The notes under the pieces are model-generated. The model worked only from the letters and a program-made list of their open reading frames with translations. It was not told the origin of the DNA and did no database searches. The translations under genes were made by a program, and so were the position numbers. From the NCBI GenBank assembly GCA_023431185.1, contig JAEYXS010000070.1, positions 1-32,201 on the forward strand: 32,201 nt of DNA, in the 5' to 3' direction. The stretch is from Verrucomicrobiota bacterium. Lineage in GTDB: Bacteria; Verrucomicrobiota; Verrucomicrobiia; Limisphaerales; JAEYXS01. This document shows positions 25,973 through 32,201 of this stretch, piece after piece (position 1 is the stretch's first letter; each line of letters begins with the position of its first letter).

Positions 25973-26638
25973 ATGGCCAGAAAAGCATCAGCACCTGCGC
26001 TCGACCGCTTCACTTACGAGCGCGATCTTCTCGCGGCGGGCCATACCTTGCTGGCGGGTGTGGATGAAGCGGGGCGCGGTCCCTTGGCCGGTCCAGTGGT
26101 GGCGGCGGCAGTGAGCTTTCCGGCGGCTTGGATCCAGGGCGGCTTGCCGGAGGAACTCACCGGGTTGAATGACTCCAAGCAGCTCACGGAAAAGCAACGC
26201 GAGCGTTACTACGAGCTGCTCACCGCGTCGCCGCAGATTGCCCGCGCCATCGCCATCGTGGATGCGCCGACCATCGACCGGCTCAACATCCTGCAAGCCA
26301 CGCACCACGCCATGAACGAGGCCCTGGCCGGATTGCCGCAATCCCCGGCCCACGTGCTGGTGGATGGGCTGAAAGTGCCGTCCCTGCGCTGGCCGCAGAC
26401 GCCGTTGGTGAAGGGGGATTCGTTGAGTTATTCCATCGCGGCGGCGAGTGTGCTGGCGAAGGTCACGCGGGACCGGATGATGCACGCCTATGATGCGGAG
26501 TATCCGGGTTACGGGTTTGCGGTACACAAGGGTTACGGGACGAAGCAGCATCTGGAAGCCATCACCCGGCAAGGCGCGTGTCCCATCCACCGCCGCAGTT
26601 TTGCCCCGTTGAAGCAGGAGCAAGGGGAGTTGTTTTAG
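25973..26638 (+). CDS. rnhB: Ribonuclease HII
   Basis: The product is 221 aa. It cleaves the RNA strand of RNA-DNA hybrids and single ribonucleotides in DNA. The conserved opening GVDEAGRGPLAGPVV holds catalytic Asp31 and Glu32; GLNDSKQLTEKQRE and the VDGLKVP and SIAAASVLAKVTRDRMM regions provide the remaining acidic residues. It starts 100 bp after rplS, past the terminator, so it likely has its own promoter. yraN follows after 29 bp, a common rnhB-yraN pair. Confidence 0.95.
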   Translation: MARKASAPALDRFTYERDLLAAGHTLLAGVDEAGRGPLAGPVVAAAVSFPAAWIQGGLPEELTGLNDSKQLTEKQRERYYELLTASPQIARAIAIVDAPTIDRLNILQATHHAMNEALAGLPQSPAHVLVDGLKVPSLRWPQTPLVKGDSLSYSIAAASVLAKVTRDRMMHAYDAEYPGYGFAVHKGYGTKQHLEAITRQGACPIHRRSFAPLKQEQGELF

Positions 26639-26667
26639 TTCCCGTCAGTGGGCAGTATCCGCGTGTC

Positions 26668-27099
26668 ATGAGCTGGTGGCAGCGCATCAAGGAGCAGTTC
26701 GGGACCGGGAAAACGGTTCCGGAGCATCTGCGTCGCGGGACATTGGGAGAAGTTGCGGCGAAGAAGTATCTCCAGAAGGCGGGGCTCAAATTCCTGACCG
26801 CCAATTTCCGTTCGGACCGTGGCGAGATCGACCTGGTCTTTCGGGACGGGGAATGCCTCGTCTTCGTAGAGGTGAAGACGCGTTCCTCGGAGGAGTGGAC
26901 GCGCCCAGCCGCCGCCGTGAATGCGCGAAAGAAACGGCTGCTCTCCATGGCCGCGCTCGATTACCTCAAGCTCTTGAAGAATCCCCCTGTGAACATCCGG
27001 TTCGACATCGTGGAGGTTCTGCTCAAGGACGGCGCGGTGAGCGAGATCCGGCATCTGCCCGCCACGTTCACCTTGTCGAAGCCGTTTCGGTATGGGTGA
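26668..27099 (+). CDS. yraN: YraN (UPF0102) endonuclease-like protein
   Basis: The product is 143 aa. The text RGTLGEVAAKKYL, FRSDRGEIDLVFRDGECLVFVEVKTR is the UPF0102 signature and matches a Holliday-junction-resolvase-like PD-(D/E)XK fold (GEIDL with FVEVK). The biochemical role is not settled. I start at ATG 26668; an open frame continues upstream into rnhB, which is not family-like. It lies 29 bp after rnhB. Confidence 0.93.
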   Translation: MSWWQRIKEQFGTGKTVPEHLRRGTLGEVAAKKYLQKAGLKFLTANFRSDRGEIDLVFRDGECLVFVEVKTRSSEEWTRPAAAVNARKKRLLSMAALDYLKLLKNPPVNIRFDIVEVLLKDGAVSEIRHLPATFTLSKPFRYG

Positions 27100-27177
27100 G
27101 CGGCCCGAGGCGGCGTGAATAACTGAATCCTTGCATCGTCCCATACTCATCCGATTATCGGGGCACCTTTACTATCT

Positions 27178-28323
27178 ATGAAACAGCAGAGCACGATGCG
27201 GGTGGGGATCATTGGCGGCGGGTTGATGGGGCGGGAGGCGGCGAGTGCGTTCGCGCGCTGGTTCGTGCTCCAGGATTTCCCGGTGAAGGTGGAGCTCACG
27301 GCGGTGTGCGATCTGCAGGAGAGCTTGCTGGAGTGGTTCAAACAGGTGCCGACGGTGAAGCTGTTCACGAAGGATCATCAGGAGTTGTTGAAATCCCCGG
27401 ACGTGGACGTGGTGTATGTGGCGGTGCCGCATAATCTGCATGAGAAGCTGTATCTGGATGTGTTGGCGGCGGGGAAAGATCTGCTGGCGGAGAAGCCCTT
27501 CGGCATCGATCTGCAAGCGGCGAAGAATATCCAGGCGGCGGCGGTGAAGTCGGGGCGGTTCGTGCGGTGCAGTTCGGAGTTTCCGTTCCTGCCGGGACCG
27601 CAGCGGGTGGTGAATTACGTGCGGTCGGGCAAGGTGGGGAAGGTGCTGGAGATCCATTCGGGGTTTCATCACGCGAGCGATCTGGATCCGACGAAGCCGA
27701 TCAATTGGAAGCGGATGACGAAGTTCTGCGGGGACATCGGCGTGATGGGGGATCTGGGGATGCATGCGGTGCATGTGCCGTTCCGGCTCGGCTGGAAACC
27801 GGTGCGCGTGTATGCGCAGCTCCAGAAGATCTACACGCAACGTCCCGATGGCAAAGGCGGCATGGCCGCGTGCGATACGTGGGATAATGCGATGCTGCAC
27901 ACGGAAGTGGTGATCGACGGCGCGGAAGTGCCGATGCGGCTGGAAATGAAACGGCTGGCGCCGAGCGAGACGAACACGTGGTTCATCGAGGTGCTGGGCA
28001 CTGAGGGAGGCATCAAGTACAGCACGAAGGAGCCGAAGACGCTCTGGATCTTCGAGCGGCAGAAGGAGCAGATCTGGCAACGGATCGATCTGGGTTTTCA
28101 AACGCCGTTCGCGACGATCACGGGCGGTATTTTTGAGCCGGGGTTCCCGGATTGTTTCTTGCAGATGTGGGCGGCGTATGCGGCGGAGCGGGCAGGAGCG
28201 CTCAACGGCAAGTTCGGTTGTGCGACGCCGGAGGAGGCGGTGCTGAGTCATGAGTTGTTCGCGGCGGCGCTGAAATCGCAGGCGGGGCATCAGTCGGTGG
28301 CGGTTGCACCGACGGGCCAATGA
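27178..28323 (+). CDS. Gfo/Idh/MocA family NAD(P)-dependent oxidoreductase
   Basis: The product is 381 aa. The N-terminal Rossmann fold has GIIGGGLMG and VYVAVPHNLHE, the catalytic-region motif AEKPFG with Lys106, and a C-terminal alpha/beta domain. Members oxidise or reduce hydroxyls of sugars and polyols. The start is the ATG at 27178; an ATG six codons on would still keep the GGGLMG region. Codons are G-rich (many GCG and GTG), somewhat unlike the second oxidoreductase 370 bp downstream. Together with that gene and the MFS carrier it suggests a small sugar-use locus, but the substrate is unknown. Confidence 0.88.
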   Translation: MKQQSTMRVGIIGGGLMGREAASAFARWFVLQDFPVKVELTAVCDLQESLLEWFKQVPTVKLFTKDHQELLKSPDVDVVYVAVPHNLHEKLYLDVLAAGKDLLAEKPFGIDLQAAKNIQAAAVKSGRFVRCSSEFPFLPGPQRVVNYVRSGKVGKVLEIHSGFHHASDLDPTKPINWKRMTKFCGDIGVMGDLGMHAVHVPFRLGWKPVRVYAQLQKIYTQRPDGKGGMAACDTWDNAMLHTEVVIDGAEVPMRLEMKRLAPSETNTWFIEVLGTEGGIKYSTKEPKTLWIFERQKEQIWQRIDLGFQTPFATITGGIFEPGFPDCFLQMWAAYAAERAGALNGKFGCATPEEAVLSHELFAAALKSQAGHQSVAVAPTGQ

Positions 28324-28351
28324 GCCGATTGCATTGACGCGCTGCAAACGG

Positions 28352-28461
28352 ACTCCCACCCCCTTGGGTGAGGGGGAAGGAAGTGTCCAAATAAACCAGG
28401 GCGTCATTTGCTGAAGAGCATTCCCTTTCCCCTCATCCCGGCCTTCTCCCCGAGGAGAAGG
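28352..28461. repeat. Nested inverted-repeat element in the oxidoreductase gap
   Basis: Three foldable parts are seen: a 5-bp stem CACCC/GGGTG (28357-28370) extendable past a bulge, an outer imperfect pairing of 28369-28382 with 28421-28435 (TGAGGGGGAAGGAA against TTCCCTTTCCCCTCA), and a perfect 8-bp stem CCTTCTCC/GGAGAAGG with a CCGA loop (28442-28461). No T-run follows, so a plain terminator is not implied. It resembles dispersed repeat elements of bacterial intergenic DNA. Confidence 0.5.
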
Positions 28462-28577
28462 AGGAACATTTCCCGCTACGGACATCTTGGTTGCCATGCT
28501 CTGTTTTTGCCCCAAAAACCAGGTGTGTTTTCCGAGGGTTTTTGTGGGTTTTGCTTGATAAACGGGGGACTTTGCCG

Positions 28578-28606
28578 TTGACAGTCAGGGGGGCCAAGGT
28601 TGTCAA
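28578..28606 (+). promoter_or_regulatory. Candidate promoter upstream of the second oxidoreductase
   Basis: A perfect TTGACA (28578-28583) is followed after 17 bp by TGTCAA (28601-28606), which matches only three of six -10 positions. The two hexamers also form a 6-bp inverted repeat, which could be chance or an operator. It lies about 90 bp before the ATG at 28693. Confidence 0.3.
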
Positions 28607-28692
28607 TGAATGCGTTACCGAAAGTCTTTTAGCTGCGGGCTTTTTGCGCCCTAGCAACGGGACTTTCAGCATTTTTATAAGGGTCAGCTACC

Positions 28693-29814
28693 ATGAGCAA
28701 AAAATTGAACATCGCGATCGTCGGTCTGGGCTTCGGGGCGGAATTCATCCCCCTCTGGCAGAAACATCCGCACACGAACTGCTACGCCATCTGCCAGCGT
28801 GACCCGAAGAAGCTGGATGCCGTGGGTGATTACTTCGGCGTGGAGAAGCGCTACACGGATTACGCCGAGATGTTGAAGGACCCGAACATCGACGCGGTGC
28901 ATATCAATTCGCCCATCCCCGATCACGCGTGGATGTCCATCGCGGCCTTGAAGGCGGGCAAGCATGTGGCCTGCACCGTGCCGATGGCGACGAGCATCGA
29001 CGATTGCAAAAAGATCGTGGAGCTCGTGAAGAAGACCGGGCTGAAATACATGATGATGGAGACGGTGGTGTATGCCCGCGAATACCTCTTCATGAAGGAA
29101 CTGCTGGATAACGGTGAACTCGGCAAGCTGCAGTTCGTGCAGGCGAGCCACCAGCAGGACATGGACGGTTGGCCGAATTACTGGCCGGGCCTGCCGCCGA
29201 TGTGGTATGCGACCCATTGCGTCGGTCCAGTGGCCGGTCTCATCGGCAAACCGGCGGAATACGTGAGCTGCTTCGGCTCTGGCACCATCCGCAAGGAACT
29301 CATCAAACAATACGGTTCACCGTTCGCCGTCGAGACCGCGCACATCAAGTTCAAGGGCACGGACGTCAACGCCCGCATCATCCGCAGCCTGTTCGATACC
29401 GCCCGCCAATACCGCGAGAGCATCGATGTGTATGGCGACAAGAAAGCCGTGGAATGGCCACTCATCGAGCACGAGCCGTTGATCGTCCACACCGCCAAGA
29501 AGCCGGAACCGAAGATCCCGAAACCGGTCAAATGCCCGGATTTCGCCAAGCGCCTGCCCAAGAGCATCGCCAAATACACGACGCAGGGCGTTTACGATTC
29601 TTCAAAGAAGACGCATCTGAGCTTCACCCAAGGCAGCGGCCATGGCGGCAGTCATCCGCATCTGGCCAATGAATTCGCGAACGCCTTGGTGGAAGACCGC
29701 GAACCGTTCCCGAACGCCAAGCAGTCCGCCAACTGGACCTGTGTGGGCCTCTGCGCCCATGAATCGGCCCTAAAGGGTGGCAAAATCGTGAATCTGCCAA
29801 AGTTTACGCTTTGA
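28693..29814 (+). CDS. Gfo/Idh/MocA family oxidoreductase lacking the EKP lysine
   Basis: The product is 373 aa. The Rossmann motif GLGFGAEF and the segment VHINSPIPDHAWMSIAALKAGKHV identify the Gfo/Idh/MocA fold. Where relatives have EKP with a catalytic-site lysine, this protein reads CTVPMAT, so Val96 replaces the lysine. The C-terminal domain, including ESIDVYGDKKAVEWP and SHPHLANEFANALVEDREPFPN, is otherwise well formed. It may have an altered mechanism, a shifted active site or a non-redox role. It lies between the first oxidoreductase and the MFS carrier, 51 bp before the latter. Confidence 0.85.
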   Translation: MSKKLNIAIVGLGFGAEFIPLWQKHPHTNCYAICQRDPKKLDAVGDYFGVEKRYTDYAEMLKDPNIDAVHINSPIPDHAWMSIAALKAGKHVACTVPMATSIDDCKKIVELVKKTGLKYMMMETVVYAREYLFMKELLDNGELGKLQFVQASHQQDMDGWPNYWPGLPPMWYATHCVGPVAGLIGKPAEYVSCFGSGTIRKELIKQYGSPFAVETAHIKFKGTDVNARIIRSLFDTARQYRESIDVYGDKKAVEWPLIEHEPLIVHTAKKPEPKIPKPVKCPDFAKRLPKSIAKYTTQGVYDSSKKTHLSFTQGSGHGGSHPHLANEFANALVEDREPFPNAKQSANWTCVGLCAHESALKGGKIVNLPKFTL

Positions 29815-29865
29815 GTTTAGCCCGGGGTAGGGCATAAACTGCCGCCTCGAACCCAAGAACAATCT

Positions 29866-31419
29866 ATGTCAGCAAAAACTGAAGGTACAGTACCTAATGC
29901 AAGCCGTCTGCTTTGGGCGGGCTTTATGGCCATTTTGGCGGCCGGTGTCGGCTTCGCCATCCGTGGTGGTATTTTTGACAACTGGGGCAAGGAGTTCGGC
30001 TTCACGGCCACCCAGCTCGGTGCGATCGGTGGTGCCGGTTTCACGGGCTTTTGCTTCGGCATCATCATCGGCGGCGTGATCGTGGACAAGATCGGCTACG
30101 GCAAGCTGGTCATCGCGGCCTTCGCCTGCCACGTCCTTTCCGCCTTCGTGACCTTCGGTGCGACCAGTCCGGAGAATGCCTATCAGATGCTGACATGGGG
30201 CATGTTCATCTTCGCCTTTGCGAACGGCACGCTTGAAGCCGTGGCCAATCCGCTGGTGGCCACCATCTATCCCAATAACCGCACGCATTACCTGAACATC
30301 CTGCACGCCTCCTGGCCGGCGGGCATGGTGCTGGGTGCGGTGGCTGGCTGGATTCTGGATGACAAGATGCAAGTGAGCTGGAAGATCCAGCTCGCGCTCT
30401 ACCTGATCCCGACGGTTGTTTACGGTATCATGTTCTTCGGCCAGAGCTTCCCGAAATCGGAAGCGTCGGAGAAAGGCGCCAGCCTGGGTGAAATGTTCAA
30501 GTCCGTAGGTATTTTGGGCGCCTTGGTCGTTTGCTACCTCCTGTCCCTGTTCTTTGCGGGCAATCTGGGTATGCCACCGGCGGCCGCTTATGGCCTGGCG
30601 GGTGCTTTGCTGGTTGCCGTCGCTATCATCACGAAAGGTTCGCTAGGTTCCATCCTGCTCTTCGTTCTCTTCATCACGCACGCGATGGTGGGTGCCGTGG
30701 AGCTGGGCACGGACGGTTGGATCCAGAACATCACTGGCAATCTCTTCACTTCGGAACAGGGCAAGTATCTGTTCATCTGGACCTCGGCCATCATGTTCGG
30801 TCTGCGTTTCTGCGCACACTGGATCGAGAACACCTTGAAGATCTCCCCGGTGGGACTGCTGTTGATCTGCGCCATCTTGGGCGTGGTGGGACTGCAGTTG
30901 GCCAGCACCATGCAGACCTTCACCATGGCGCTTATCGCGCTGGGCATCTACGCGGTGGGCAAGACCTTCTTCTGGCCGACCATGTTGGCCGTGGTGGGTG
31001 ATCGCTTCCCGCGCTCCGGCGCCGTGGCCATGTCCATCATGGGCGGCATCGGCATGTTGTCCGCCGGTCTGATCGGTGGTCCGGGCCTGGGCTACTCCAA
31101 GGACCGTTATGCGGCTGACGAACTGAAGACCACCAATCCGGCGGTCTATGAGACCGTCAAGGCGGAGAAGCCGTCCAAGTTCCTCTTCTTCTCGGAAGTG
31201 AACGCCATCGACGGTACGAAGCTCGCGGCGGCCAAGGAAGCGAAGGAACGCACGCCCGAACAGGCGGCCATCGTGGCGGCTGACCAAGTAGGCGACCGCA
31301 AAACGCTGAAGGCGGACTCCGCCATCCCGGCGGGCATGGCGGTCATTTACCTGCTCATCCTGCTCTACTTCAAATCGATCGGCGGCTACAAGGCGCTGAA
31401 GCTCGAAGAAGAGAAGTAA
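29866..31419 (+). CDS. MFS transporter, probably for a sugar
   Basis: The product is 517 aa with about twelve membrane helices. It begins near RLLWAGFMAILAAGVGFAI; the loop GGVIVDKIGYGKL has the MFS motif A style between helices 2 and 3. After about the eleventh helix an insert of roughly 75 polar residues (SKDRYAADELKTT to LKADSAIPAG) precedes the last helix (AVIYLLILLYF). Carriers of this type with such inserts are common in Planctomycetes and Verrucomicrobia. It is 51 bp after the second oxidoreductase, which suggests uptake of the substrate of that enzyme. A terminator follows. The substrate is not determined. Confidence 0.85.
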   Translation: MSAKTEGTVPNASRLLWAGFMAILAAGVGFAIRGGIFDNWGKEFGFTATQLGAIGGAGFTGFCFGIIIGGVIVDKIGYGKLVIAAFACHVLSAFVTFGATSPENAYQMLTWGMFIFAFANGTLEAVANPLVATIYPNNRTHYLNILHASWPAGMVLGAVAGWILDDKMQVSWKIQLALYLIPTVVYGIMFFGQSFPKSEASEKGASLGEMFKSVGILGALVVCYLLSLFFAGNLGMPPAAAYGLAGALLVAVAIITKGSLGSILLFVLFITHAMVGAVELGTDGWIQNITGNLFTSEQGKYLFIWTSAIMFGLRFCAHWIENTLKISPVGLLLICAILGVVGLQLASTMQTFTMALIALGIYAVGKTFFWPTMLAVVGDRFPRSGAVAMSIMGGIGMLSAGLIGGPGLGYSKDRYAADELKTTNPAVYETVKAEKPSKFLFFSEVNAIDGTKLAAAKEAKERTPEQAAIVAADQVGDRKTLKADSAIPAGMAVIYLLILLYFKSIGGYKALKLEEEK

Positions 31420-31446
31420 GACAGGCCTGAACCCTGAAGCAACTTC

Positions 31447-31478
31447 AAGGCGGCTCTCCGGAGCCGCCTTTTTCTTTT
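31447..31478 (+). terminator. Rho-independent terminator after the MFS gene
   Basis: A perfect 10-bp stem (AAGGCGGCTC/GAGCCGCCTT) with a TCCG loop is followed by TTTCTTTT. It ends the oxidoreductase-transporter block. Confidence 0.9.
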
Positions 31479-31625
31479 GCCGATAACGCCCCCAGATCTT
31501 GCGAAAGAGGCGAATGCCAGAAAATCTTTGGTTGTAATTTATTGAGAGGCAATCCGTTGCGTTTCGGAGGCGGATTTCAGTGATTTTTTTGTGGAAAGAT
31601 TGCGGGTTTTGTGGGATTAATTTCA

Positions 31626-31685
31626 GTGCTGGCAGCTCGCTGCTGGTAAAGGACGGGGTAAGGCTCGGTCTCAGGTTTCTGGTCT
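31626..31685 (-). repeat. 60-bp dispersed repeat, right copy (inverted relative to 61-120)
   Basis: The block is the reverse complement of 61-120 with one mismatch out of 60. The similarity stops sharply at both ends of the block; flanking bases do not match. The two copies lie about 31.5 kb apart. Confidence 0.85.
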
Positions 31686-31877
31686 GATGATTCAGGTCAG
31701 GAAAGGGATAGGGCGGAAAAATCCCAGGTCACTAAGCATAGCGATGCGTTATTGTGTCGATGTGTCCTGCGTTGGCGGGGAGGTGACGAGTCCTTATGGA
31801 GCCATCATAAGAGGTTCGAGGTGGGAAGGGTGAAGTCCGAAAGGAAAGCGTCTTTCGCAGTCGAAGTCTCTGCTGAA

Positions 31878-31936
31878 GTTCGGTAGGGCAGTTGCGGAAA
31901 GAGTTACGGCGGAGCGGCAGCTCCGCCCTACCGAAC
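31878..31936. repeat. Nested hairpin element
   Basis: An outer perfect 12-bp inverted repeat (GTTCGGTAGGGC at 31878-31889 with GCCCTACCGAAC at 31925-31936) surrounds an inner perfect 8-bp stem GGCGGAGC/GCTCCGCC (31908-31915 with 31920-31927) around GGCA. The two stems share three bases (31925-31927), so they are alternatives in part. No T-run follows. It resembles REP-like extragenic elements. Confidence 0.7.
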
Positions 31937-32171
31937 AAAGGATCTGTGAGAGGGTCGGGTGTATGGGTCGGGGCCCGTAAGCTGGAGGGCGAACTGGACG
32001 TCGGTGGGCGTAGGATTGTACGCCTGGTCGGGGAATCCATGAGTCACTGCGGAACCAGCCTGGTCATTGGACGAACACTGAATCGGAACTCCCAATCGTA
32101 GGGAGGGAGGAAACGGCACGGCACAGGGGTCGGGTGGTTGCATTGCTCTTTGACATAGTTCTCTGTTTAAC

Positions 32172-32201
32172 CGCAGATGGACGCAGATAAACGCAGATGG
32201 G
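32172..32201 (+). repeat. Three 10-bp tandem repeats at the window edge
   Basis: Three consecutive units read CGCAGATGGA, CGCAGATAAA and CGCAGATGGG, sharing CGCAGAT. The array reaches the last base, so it probably continues beyond the window. Confidence 0.7.

Larger units (their letters stand above)
31480..32201. other. Repeat-rich non-coding region
   Basis: No gene is supported; open frames here lack start signals and family resemblance. The stretch holds the right copy of the 60-bp repeat (31626-31685), a nested hairpin (31878-31936) and three 10-bp tandem units at the end. A TTGACA occurs at 32146-32151 (GCTCTTTGACATAG) but no -10 follows at a suitable distance. The window ends inside this region. 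Confidence 0.6.

Noticed and set aside
27172..28515. Minus-strand 447-codon open frame
   Set aside because: Arg/His/Leu-rich antisense shadow of the Gfo/Idh/MocA gene; no start signal or motif.
28578..28606. TTGACA...TGTCAA as a defined operator palindrome
   Set aside because: A 6-bp inverted repeat with a 17-bp spacer is expected by chance; kept only as a low-confidence promoter.

Overview
The window looks like chromosomal DNA from a free-living Gram-negative bacterium of the Verrucomicrobiota (Limisphaerales/Pedosphaera-like), with GC near 60 % by eye. I infer this from the combination of an H-X9-DG type pseudopilin-like protein beginning RAFTLIEL, a ThuA-like secreted protein, a heme/FG-GAP secreted protein, paired Gfo/Idh/MocA oxidoreductases beside a sugar-type MFS carrier, and lipoprotein and membrane-protein families common in that phylum. 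No 16S or other definitive marker is present, so the assignment is an inference. I see no tRNA, rRNA, CRISPR array, transposase or phage gene.

Layout. Positions 1-530 are non-coding and hold one arm of a 60-bp dispersed repeat. Two small membrane proteins (531-1266) and a secreted ThuA-like protein (1381-2289) follow. Next comes the AddB-AddA recombination helicase-nuclease pair (2538-9481), translationally coupled by a GTGA overlap. On the minus strand lie a large site-2-protease-like M50 membrane protein (12838-10214), an acyl-carrier-like protein without the usual serine, and a four-helix membrane protein. Divergent from the M50 gene is the conserved rpmH-rnpA-yidD-yidC-jag cluster (13115-16305), which covers ribosomal protein bL34, RNase P protein, membrane protein insertion and an RNA-binding partner; it ends at a strong terminator.

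Positions 16500-18821 carry a DhnA/FbaB-type aldolase, CMP kinase and a PlsC acyltransferase, probably one operon (central carbon, nucleotide and phospholipid metabolism). Then come a small secreted DUF5666-like protein with its own terminator, a VKOR-thioredoxin fusion for envelope disulfide formation, an AT-richer 300-bp gap, a lipoprotein with a pseudopilin-like C-terminus, a DUF1559-like prepilin-type protein with a terminator, and a secreted c-type-heme/FG-GAP repeat protein.

Positions 24214-27099 hold the ribosome and tRNA housekeeping block rpsP-khpA-trmD-rplS (terminator) followed by rnhB-yraN. rimM, which usually sits between khpA and trmD, is absent. The last coding block (27178-31419) is two Gfo/Idh/MocA oxidoreductases and an MFS transporter, probably for uptake and oxidation of a sugar or polyol; the second oxidoreductase lacks the canonical EKP lysine. 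Positions 31480-32201 are non-coding and repeat-rich, with the inverted second copy of the 60-bp repeat, a nested hairpin and a 10-bp tandem repeat.

Most of the window is ordinary housekeeping sequence. The parts most worth a second look are the ACP-like/membrane/M50 gene group, the long-range inverted 60-bp repeat, and the EKP-less oxidoreductase.
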